10,276 bases of DNA from Bacteriovoracaceae bacterium. Lineage in GTDB: Bacteria; Bdellovibrionota; UBA1018. The notes below the pieces were generated by a model. The model was not told the origin of the DNA. It ran no database searches and saw only the letters and a program-made list of their open reading frames with translations. The position numbers and the translations under genes are program-made. Each line of letters opens with the position of its first letter. Within the stretch, counting starts at the first letter, position 1. Where the stretch lies: positions 1-10,276 of the forward strand of contig JAHFAB010000036.1 in the NCBI GenBank assembly GCA_023250795.1, read 5' to 3'. Positions 1 to 5,242 of the stretch are shown piece by piece.

Positions 1-89
1 GGGTTAGCTGATCCCTCGGCAAGGTTTAATAGGATACTCAAAAGTGCTCGGTCAAATTGATCTTTGAATGGAGCTTTGAAGTTCAAACA
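1..89 (-). pseudogene. Four-helix-bundle (S23/IVS-type) protein fragment, cut by window edge
   Basis: On the minus strand, 29 codons are open from 89 to the left edge. They contain KAPFKDQ followed by DRALLSILLNLAEGSAN. This matches the hallmark of the four-helix-bundle family related to the S23/intervening-sequence protein: a KDQ/RA helix, then a SI.LN.AEGS helix end. The family's cellular role is not established. Members normally carry about 25 more residues (helix 1) before this segment. Here an in-frame TAG lies at 92-90, and the frame upstream of it (GTG at 149) reads on only through that stop. A TTG at 86 could start a shortened protein, but no good ribosome binding site is seen. I infer a 5'-damaged gene. 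A short functional variant, or a sequencing error at the TAG, remains possible. The rest lies outside the window. It lies downstream of umuC on the same strand. Confidence 0.5.
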
Positions 90-190
90 CTACTTACTCT
101 TTTCGGTACTGAGAAGTTGTAAGAACAAGCCGATATCCTCGCAGCTCACTTATACCGTCTCTGTCACTTTCACAGGTAACGGCTCACAGC

Positions 191-1447
191 TCACCCCACA
201 CAAAGCAAATCCCCCCATCGCGTGGTATAGCATGGACTCCGGCTTTCAGAACGAGGGCCAGCTCTCTCAGTCCCACAGGCAGCCATTTTTACTGTATCTT
301 GGCCCATTTTTCGGTTGATCTGGTCTACGATTTTCATCCTTTTTTCATCGGCCTCTTGTTGCTCAGAATCAAAAAGAGAAAGTTGCTTCTGATTTTCCAG
401 AGTGAAATCTAACAAGATAACTCCTGCCTTTTTGTAAGCATAACCTGAGCGGTAAATTCTCTCTAGCCCCTCATGGGCTGCAGTGATCAGTCTCGGGGTG
501 GCTGAAGTTCCAGTAATAAAATGCAAAGTCGTGATGTTAAAATAAGCGTCCTCTTTGAAACGATTCGTTTGAATAAAAACTTGGAGCGCATTACAAACTG
601 ATTTCTCACCTCGTAATCGCTCCGCTACTCGAGTCACATAACAAGCCACCGCTTCTTTGAGTTCCGAAAGTTCATAAATGGGTTTTCCAAAACTTCGAGA
701 ACAAATCATCTGTTTTTTATTTCTACTCTCCTGTTCCAACCGAATACACGGAGTTCCCTTCAGCTCATCTAAAATCCTTCTCCCCACAACCGTCAGGATT
801 TTTTGAATGAAACAGGGCTCCGCATCTCTGAGTTGCTTTGCGGTACGAATCCCTAACCGATGCAATTTTTCCGTAGACTGTCGTCCCACGCCCCAAATAT
901 CTTCGACTGGAAAATAATTAAGCACTTCGTCTTGAGTTTTTTGCGAAGAAAGATCAAAAACCCCACCGTTTTTCTTTTTAGCAACTTGATTGGCCACTTT
1001 TGCCAACACCTTAGTAGGCGCAAGTCCAATGGAAACGGGAATACCTACGTTTTGCATCACGGCTTCACGAATGCTACGTGCATAGTCTGTTAAACTTCTG
1101 GATTCAAACCCCTTCAGAGACAAGAACGCTTCATCAATCGAATAGATTTCTAACTCGGGTGTAAACCCAGAAAGCGTTTTCATCACACGGGCAGAAAAAT
1201 CTCCATAAAGTGCAAAATTAGATGAGAAAACATGAACACCATTTTTTTTAACTAGGTCTCTCACTTTGAAAAAAGCAACCCCCATGGGAATTCCAAGCGC
1301 TTTAGCTTCATCAGTTCTTGCAACCACACATCCGTCGTTATTACTGAGAACAATCACAGGCCGATTTTTTAGACGAGGCTGAAACACCCGCTCACAAGAC
1401 GCGAAAAAAGAATTACAATCCACGAGAGCTAAAGTTTCAGCGGCCAT
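191..1447 (-). CDS. umuC: UmuC, catalytic subunit of DNA polymerase V (Y-family)
   Basis: Error-prone Y-family polymerase that, with processed UmuD, copies past DNA lesions during the SOS response. At 418 residues it is close to the 422 of the E. coli protein. Visible parts: palm motif LVDCNSFFASCE with metal ligand D10, fingers motif NNDGCVVAR (36-44), catalytic YSIDEAF with D105/E106, GVPVS/GLAPTK-like thumb-proximal segment, and a beta-clamp binding motif QLSLF at 355-359. The C-terminus ends in the family's YTTRW-DLL pattern, so it appears complete. The residue matching the E. coli steric gate Tyr11 is Phe (F15). The ATG at 1447 was chosen because it lies 4 bp after the umuD stop and gives the usual N-terminus. 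An ATG at 1474 has a better ribosome site (GGAG, 9 nt) and would overlap umuD by 23 nt and add 9 residues. Translation is probably coupled to umuD. Confidence 0.96.
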   Translation of the reverse strand: MAAETLALVDCNSFFASCERVFQPRLKNRPVIVLSNNDGCVVARTDEAKALGIPMGVAFFKVRDLVKKNGVHVFSSNFALYGDFSARVMKTLSGFTPELEIYSIDEAFLSLKGFESRSLTDYARSIREAVMQNVGIPVSIGLAPTKVLAKVANQVAKKKNGGVFDLSSQKTQDEVLNYFPVEDIWGVGRQSTEKLHRLGIRTAKQLRDAEPCFIQKILTVVGRRILDELKGTPCIRLEQESRNKKQMICSRSFGKPIYELSELKEAVACYVTRVAERLRGEKSVCNALQVFIQTNRFKEDAYFNITTLHFITGTSATPRLITAAHEGLERIYRSGYAYKKAGVILLDFTLENQKQLSLFDSEQQEADEKRMKIVDQINRKMGQDTVKMAACGTERAGPRSESRSPCYTTRWGDLLCVG

Positions 1448-1451
1448 AGCT

Positions 1452-1871
1452 TCATCGGAAGGAGTGGATAACATGGATCACGACTCCCCAAATCTCAAAA
1501 TCCATCCCTTCCTTGATTTCTAGAGGAGGGAAATCTGGATTTTCTGCTTTCAAAACAGTTTGGCCTGTTTTCTTCAGTAATTTTTTCACAGTAAACTCCC
1601 CGTTTACCACGGCCAAAACAATCGAATTATTTTTCGCCGTCTTGGATCGATCGATGATGAGTAAATCACCGCTGCGTATCCCCACATCCTTCATACTCTC
1701 ACCCCGCACTTTTACAAAAAAGGTAGAGGCTGGTTGATCAATGAGGTGCTCATTGAGATCTAAAAATTTTTCAACATAGTCCTCGGCCGGAGAAGGAAAC
1801 CCAGCGGGAACCTGTGAAAGGTAAAAGGGCAGCTTGATGTTTGTTGTGGAGTTTGTCTTGGAGTTATTCAT
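1452..1871 (-). CDS. umuD: UmuD, self-cleaving subunit of DNA polymerase V (S24 family)
   Basis: LexA-like S24 peptidase. RecA-stimulated self-cleavage yields UmuD', the active partner of UmuC. At 139 residues it matches the E. coli length exactly. The cleavage site is Ala23-Gly24 in PAGFPSPAEDY; E. coli UmuD has Cys-Gly here. The catalytic Ser59 is in VRGESMKD and the Lys96 general base is in GEFTVKKL. The C-terminus WGVVIHVIHSFR is typical. The N-terminal arm is rich in Asn, Ser and Thr and differs from E. coli, as is usual for this segment. It precedes umuC by 4 bp and follows the CheW-domain gene by 42 bp, so it may be read from that gene as well as from its own promoter. No LexA box of a known type was found upstream, so SOS control is expected from the family but not shown here. 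Confidence 0.97.
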   Translation of the reverse strand: MNNSKTNSTTNIKLPFYLSQVPAGFPSPAEDYVEKFLDLNEHLIDQPASTFFVKVRGESMKDVGIRSGDLLIIDRSKTAKNNSIVLAVVNGEFTVKKLLKKTGQTVLKAENPDFPPLEIKEGMDFEIWGVVIHVIHSFR

Positions 1872-1880
1872 GGAGCCCCG

Positions 1881-1910
1881 AGCTTAATGCGAGAGCTTAC
1901 CAGGAGTCAA
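1881..1910 (-). promoter_or_regulatory. Candidate umuD promoter with direct repeat
   Basis: Reading the minus strand, a -35-like TTGACT (1910-1905) is followed after 18 bases by TAAGCT (1886-1881), a weak -10. A 7-bp direct repeat TAAGCTC occurs twice with a 6-bp gap across this stretch (1899-1893 and 1886-1880), covering the -10 and part of the spacer. A repressor could bind there, but the repeat does not fit the LexA boxes I know (CTGT-N8-ACAG, GTTC-N7-GTTC, GAAC-N4-GTTC, TTAC-N3-GTAA). The case rests on position and short motifs only. Confidence 0.3.
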
Positions 1911-1913
1911 TTC

Positions 1914-3023
1914 TTAAGAAGAAATTTTGGTTGGACCCGATTTACCACTATCAAAGGTTTTGGCGACTTCCAAAAGTTTTTCGGGATTGAGAAGAGTTAC
2001 GGGAGTAGACTGCGAGTGGCTTTCTCGCGCAAACACAACTTCGTCTATATAAACAGAACTCCTCCCTTTGACGCGATCTTTTACCTGAGTTTTTCTAAAC
2101 TGATCACTGAAAAGCGTTATTTTCTCCACTCCATCCACAGCAAAAGCAATCACGCCATCTTGACGAGATGCAAGAGCGACAAAAACTCCTCCAGCCTCAC
2201 CGTCTAAACCTAAGACACTTTTCAAATCACAGAGAAAAACATCATTCTGGCCCACTTGTATTCGATGACTCAGCCAAGAGCCCATAACCACTTTACCCAC
2301 ACCCCTTACACAGCGAATGGGAACAGCATAACGGCGCCCCATCAGTCTGAAAACCTGATACTCGACCGTAGGCGCAATCTCTCCATCACGAAATTTTTTC
2401 ACCACTTCCTCTGTCACTTTTTTTACTTCTTTCAAAAGTGGAGAGTCGTATTTTTCTCTTTTTAAAACTTCTTCACTTCTTTCCTTGTTTCTTTCATGAA
2501 TTTTCTTTTGAATTTCTGAAGCATAATTCGAAATGAGTTTGAGGATTTCATCCCCGCATCCTTCATTAAACTTTTTAGATTCCAATGGAACTAGAGGGCC
2601 AGCCTCTGGCGCCACTAACTGTGATTCAATCATCATTCTATGTATGCGCTTTTCAAAACGAGAAAACCTTTCCACCCAATACCAAGCGATTTGCTCTTTC
2701 TCAGTAGTTATATTCTGGTTTGTCCACTCTGCCAAAAAACCCTCAATAATCACTAAAGAAGCTTTGAATATTAAATCGGCATTATCATGAAAAATTGAAC
2801 CCGTTTTTACTTTAGAAATTTTTTCACAAAGCTGAGCACAAGTTTTCAGAAAATCTGAAATGGAATGTAGACCAACGAGGTGAAACTCCTCGGCCAACTC
2901 CTCACAGACTTTCTGAGAGCCTGTGGCATTTTCAGAATTTAGGCTGATTTGAGCCAAAGCTGTCAGTTTTTTAGAAAAACGACTCACTAAAACCGCTTTC
3001 TCAAAAAGGGCCTGATTGGCCAT
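1914..3023 (-). CDS. CheW-domain protein with N-terminal helical (degenerate HPt-like) region
   Basis: A 369-residue cytoplasmic protein with no signal peptide or membrane segment. The C-terminal part (about 220-354) reads as a CheW fold: VEYQVFRLMGRRYAVPI, then DVFLCDLKSVLGLDG, then VIAFAVDGVEKI. CheW domains link chemoreceptors to the CheA kinase. The usual NLRG motif before the DL..LLGL strand is absent; SHRIQVGQN stands in its place. The linker (about 165-215) is strongly charged and probably coiled coil. Residues 1-130 are helical. The stretch around 39-60 resembles an HPt helix pair in spacing, but the position expected for the phosphorylated His appears to be Glu41, so it could not be an ordinary phosphotransfer domain. 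The CheW call is fairly secure; the HPt-like reading is an inference. The ATG has TAGGA 4 nt upstream. It is the first gene of a possible operon with umuDC, behind a sigma-28-like promoter. Confidence 0.75.
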   Translation of the reverse strand: MANQALFEKAVLVSRFSKKLTALAQISLNSENATGSQKVCEELAEEFHLVGLHSISDFLKTCAQLCEKISKVKTGSIFHDNADLIFKASLVIIEGFLAEWTNQNITTEKEQIAWYWVERFSRFEKRIHRMMIESQLVAPEAGPLVPLESKKFNEGCGDEILKLISNYASEIQKKIHERNKERSEEVLKREKYDSPLLKEVKKVTEEVVKKFRDGEIAPTVEYQVFRLMGRRYAVPIRCVRGVGKVVMGSWLSHRIQVGQNDVFLCDLKSVLGLDGEAGGVFVALASRQDGVIAFAVDGVEKITLFSDQFRKTQVKDRVKGRSSVYIDEVVFARESHSQSTPVTLLNPEKLLEVAKTFDSGKSGPTKISS

Positions 3024-3045
3024 TTGTCCTACCCCTCTTTGACCC

Positions 3046-3072
3046 CTATCGGCATTCCGCAGAAGAAGTTAA
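3046..3072 (-). promoter_or_regulatory. Candidate sigma-28 (FliA-type) promoter of the CheW-domain gene
   Basis: On the minus strand, GCCGATAG (3053-3046) matches the FliA -10 consensus GCCGATAA at 7 of 8 positions. Exactly 11 bases upstream is TTAACTTC (3072-3065), matching the -35 consensus TAAAGTTT at 5 of 8. The expected start would lie near 3040, about 16 nt before the ATG at 3023. Sigma-28 commonly drives motility and chemotaxis genes, and the downstream gene carries a CheW domain, so sequence and context agree. A chance match cannot be excluded. Confidence 0.5.
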
Positions 3073-3091
3073 CCCCTCTCTTAAAATCTTA

Positions 3092-3120
3092 TTGACACCC
3101 CTCCTTTTGTACATTATTAT
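3092..3120 (+). promoter_or_regulatory. Strong sigma-70-type promoter of the toxin-antitoxin operon
   Basis: A perfect -35 TTGACA (3092-3097), a 17-bp spacer and a -10 TATTAT (3115-3120; 5 of 6 to TATAAT). The predicted start is near 3126-3128, giving a leader of only about 10-12 nt that still contains AGGAGG. The -10 lies in the centre of the inverted repeat at 3100-3133, so a protein bound there would block RNA polymerase directly. Confidence 0.8.
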
Positions 3121-3133
3121 GTACAAAAGGAGG
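3100..3133. repeat. Perfect 15-bp inverted repeat, probable autoregulatory operator
   Basis: The left arm CCTCCTTTTGTACAT (3100-3114) and right arm ATGTACAAAAGGAGG (3119-3133) are perfect reverse complements around a 4-bp TATT spacer. The palindrome covers the -10 element and most of the promoter spacer. Its right end is the Shine-Dalgarno AGGAGG of the antitoxin gene, 4 nt before the ATG. Phd/YefM-type antitoxins, alone or bound to their toxin, usually repress their own promoters at palindromes, so an operator role is likely. A transcript entering from upstream would also fold this repeat into a hairpin that hides the Shine-Dalgarno, while the native short transcript would not. Confidence 0.85.
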
Positions 3134-3137
3134 ATTT

Positions 3138-3356
3138 ATGCTCTCAGCTACCTTTTCTGAGTTTAGAAACAAAGCTAAAGATTATTTTGATGCCGTAGAA
3201 AGTGGAGAAACAGTAGAAATTTTACGTTATGGAAAGCCCATTGCTATTATTTCCCCTGTAAAAGCAAAGGACTTATCTACTTGGAAAAAGGCTTCTCCAA
3301 TAAATCTTGCAGGCATTTCTCTCAGTAGGGCTCTCCTTTCAGCTAGAAAAGAATAG
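3138..3356 (+). CDS. Type II antitoxin, Phd/YefM family
   Basis: A 72-residue protein. The N-terminal half has the Phd/YefM DNA-binding pattern: ATFSEFRNKAKDYFDAVESG, then ETVEILRYGKPIAIISPV. In this family the N-terminal fold binds operator DNA as a dimer, and the C-terminal tail wraps and inhibits the toxin. Here the tail (about 45-72, TWKKASPINLAGISLSRALL) is the likely toxin-binding part. The start has a strong AGGAGG site 4 nt upstream. The promoter and the overlapping perfect palindrome directly precede the gene, which fits autorepression. The toxin gene begins 4 bp after the stop. The family call is based on pattern and context; MazE/AbrB-type VapB is excluded by the Phd-like motif order. 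Confidence 0.88.
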   Translation: MLSATFSEFRNKAKDYFDAVESGETVEILRYGKPIAIISPVKAKDLSTWKKASPINLAGISLSRALLSARKE

Positions 3357-3360
3357 AGCA

Positions 3361-3774
3361 GTGAAACTCTCATTAGATTCTTCAGCTCTTGCAAAACGCT
3401 ACGTACTGGAACCAGGGACCGATCAAGTGTTAAAATATTGCACGAAAGCCACACAGATTTTTCTAAGTACTCTTTGTGCCTTAGAACTTATTTCTGCTTT
3501 AAATCGACTCATTCGAGAAAAAAAACTCACCCAAGACACCTATTTGGACATTAAGAGAACAATGATTCAAGACTTTCAGCAAGCCACCCTCATTGAGCCA
3601 CATCCAGAGCTCATTGAAGAAGCTGTGTTTTGTTTAGAAAATACAGTCATTCGATCGTTAGACGCAATACACCTGGCCACAGCAAAAATAATAAATTGCG
3701 ATCTCTTTGTCACTTCAGATAAAAAACAATACCAAGCAGCAAAAAAACTTAAAATACCTGCAAAATTAATCTGA
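3361..3774 (+). CDS. vapC: PIN-domain toxin, VapC type
   Basis: A 137-residue PIN-domain ribonuclease, the expected length for VapC toxins, which cleave RNA (often tRNA or rRNA) using metal held by acidic residues. All four are visible: D6 in LSLDSSALAKRY, E42 in ALELISAL, D101 in RSLDAIHLATA, and D120 in FVTSDKKQ. The toxin therefore looks catalytically intact. The GTG at 3361 was chosen because it is 4 bp after the antitoxin stop and places the conserved LDSSAL strand at the very N-terminus. The in-frame ATG at 3307 lies inside the antitoxin gene and would add 18 residues not typical of the family. The ribosome site is weak (AGAG very close to the start), suggesting translation coupled to the antitoxin and lower toxin yield. 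Confidence 0.92.
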   Translation: MKLSLDSSALAKRYVLEPGTDQVLKYCTKATQIFLSTLCALELISALNRLIREKKLTQDTYLDIKRTMIQDFQQATLIEPHPELIEEAVFCLENTVIRSLDAIHLATAKIINCDLFVTSDKKQYQAAKKLKIPAKLI

Positions 3775-3800
3775 ATGATCCCATTGTATCCTGACCCCGC

Positions 3801-3824
3801 CTGTGTTACGCATTGCGTTAACAG
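3801..3824. repeat. Imperfect dyad ahead of the exported-protein gene
   Basis: CTGT...ACAG flanks an inner dyad GTTACGCA (3805-3812) and TGCGTTAAC (3814-3822), symmetrical apart from one extra T. The central gap is a single base, so an RNA hairpin would be strained and DNA binding is more likely. It lies between vapC and the next gene, just before that gene's Shine-Dalgarno. No clear -35/-10 pair was found here, so its use is uncertain. Confidence 0.3.
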
Positions 3825-3833
3825 AGGTTGTTT

Positions 3834-5216
3834 ATGCACTTTTCACGCTCGTTAATGCGCTTTTCGTTAAGTTTTATGCCCTTCCTATCACTCCCAGCCC
3901 TGGCCAGCTCTTTCACCCAATACGCCGGGCACTCAGATTATCGACTTTTCATTCTGAACCCCCCTGAGGCTGCCTTCGACTTCAATGAAGATCTTGTAAA
4001 CCCGAGTGGGAAAACGTTGGCAATTGAAAAAATCAGAAATGCCGTTTTTGCAGCTGGCACACAGTCACTCATCCCCATGATGAGCGAGCTTTCTCAAAGT
4101 GTTCCGTCTGGAAAAGCAGATCTCCTCACTAACCTCCTCAGCATGACTGAAACGCTTCGAAAATCTCTGAGCCCTCAAAATGCCAGCAACGAACTCTCCA
4201 AAGCCATCACTGAGGCAAAATCTTTAGCAGGAACCGATTCCACACTTTTTCCTCAAATGAACAAGGTTTTCATTGCCCCCTGGGGCCTGACAAATGACAT
4301 TAATTTCAACGCAAGTGTGCTATCGTACGGGACTGATAAATTCAACATTCAAGCTGTAAAAAATGTAAACGTCATGCGAGGCTCCTATGGAAAAACCTTT
4401 GATAAAAGACTGAATGAAAATATTACTGCACTTCAAAAAAAGCTTTATGATCAAGTCAAAGCATTGCCAAAAGCTTCCAGACCCCCTGCTCAACTCTTAG
4501 CTTCAGAGGCTTTTATATTTGTGGCTCCGGATAAAGTGGAGCTCACCTTAGATCTTTTACTCTGTCTCACACCGAGAACAGAGAAGTTCGAGCAAGAGAA
4601 CCCTCAAGTAAAATTTGATACAATGGAAATCCCAGAGGTAGGAAAAAAAGGCTCAGAGCTTCCTCCCGTTGCCGTTCTCACCCTAAACTTAGACCTGAGT
4701 GATTCTAAAAAAGATCCAGAAGTCTTTGTCCAACTGGGTGAATTTGAAAAGTACGAAGAAAGAGTTCACGAGACCTCTAAGGATGATGACCAAAGTAATT
4801 TTCATATTTTAAACAGCAAAAAAGAAAATGCAGCGCTTACACTCAATGGGGTGTTAAAAGAAATAACAATCAATAAATGGGGCATCAACAAAAAAATAGA
4901 CCTCACCAAACACCCCATTTTAAAACTTCGTTTTGCTTTTAGAGAAATGAATCTAGATCTTGTGAAACACAAACTTGCCAATCTTCATACGATCGTTAGC
5001 CCCGGACTAGATATAGGGAGTTCAAGATTTCGCTTTGGTGCTTTTCACCTCTTGGATGCCGACCAGGGTTTTCAAGATGAGATTAATAAAAATCTTGATG
5101 CAGAGTTAGAAAAAGCACAAGTCGGGCTCAAAACCAAACTCGACTCGGAGGTCATGAGCACTGAATGGATGACAAAACTCTTTAATCAAGCACTGGGGCA
5201 TAAGCCAGAAATTTAG
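3834..5216 (+). CDS. Exported protein of unknown family
   Basis: A 460-residue protein I do not recognise. The N-terminus is a Sec signal peptide: basic residues at 5 and 9, a hydrophobic core FSLSFMPFLSLP, and probable cleavage in ALA|SS after residue 24. No lipobox is present, so the mature protein is expected to be soluble in the periplasm or secreted. The mature part has a helical region (about 60-135), a region of alternating hydrophobic strands (about 140-260 and 270-400), a charged loop (about 310-330, ETSKDDDQSN) and an amphipathic C-terminal helix rich in Lys/Glu. Only one Cys follows the signal. Long strand-rich stretches ending in amphipathic helices would allow a lipid-binding fold, but this is a guess. 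The ATG at 3834 has AGAGG 6 nt upstream; a TTG at 3828 is less likely. The PLD-like gene follows after 26 bp, suggesting a shared transcript and linked role. Confidence 0.8.
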   Translation: MHFSRSLMRFSLSFMPFLSLPALASSFTQYAGHSDYRLFILNPPEAAFDFNEDLVNPSGKTLAIEKIRNAVFAAGTQSLIPMMSELSQSVPSGKADLLTNLLSMTETLRKSLSPQNASNELSKAITEAKSLAGTDSTLFPQMNKVFIAPWGLTNDINFNASVLSYGTDKFNIQAVKNVNVMRGSYGKTFDKRLNENITALQKKLYDQVKALPKASRPPAQLLASEAFIFVAPDKVELTLDLLLCLTPRTEKFEQENPQVKFDTMEIPEVGKKGSELPPVAVLTLNLDLSDSKKDPEVFVQLGEFEKYEERVHETSKDDDQSNFHILNSKKENAALTLNGVLKEITINKWGINKKIDLTKHPILKLRFAFREMNLDLVKHKLANLHTIVSPGLDIGSSRFRFGAFHLLDADQGFQDEINKNLDAELEKAQVGLKTKLDSEVMSTEWMTKLFNQALGHKPEI

Positions 5217-5242
5217 TCCAAGGAATTATAGCGGAGATATTT

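Noticed and set aside
1..60. Plus-strand frame open from the left edge to a TGA, as if the tail of a gene
   Set aside because: The minus strand of the same bases encodes a clear family motif (LNLAEGS), which explains the open frame.
64..318. Plus-strand open frame of 84 codons
   Set aside because: It overlaps the conserved end of umuC and the four-helix-bundle core on the other strand, has no ribosome site and no recognisable protein pattern.
1872..1960. Possible LexA box upstream of umuD
   Set aside because: None of the four LexA consensus types I know fits; TTACCAGGAGTCAA is only loosely symmetrical.
3307..3360. Longer toxin start at ATG 3307
   Set aside because: It lies inside the antitoxin gene and adds 18 residues ahead of the strand that normally begins PIN toxins; GTG 3361 fits better.
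3576..3839. Minus-strand frame of 87 codons opposite vapC
   Set aside because: It is a shadow of the well-supported PIN-domain gene, with no family pattern or ribosome site.
3834..5216. Assigning the exported protein to a lipid-binding (BPI/SMP-like) family
   Set aside because: Only general strand and helix patterning supports it; no specific motif was seen, so the protein is left as unknown.
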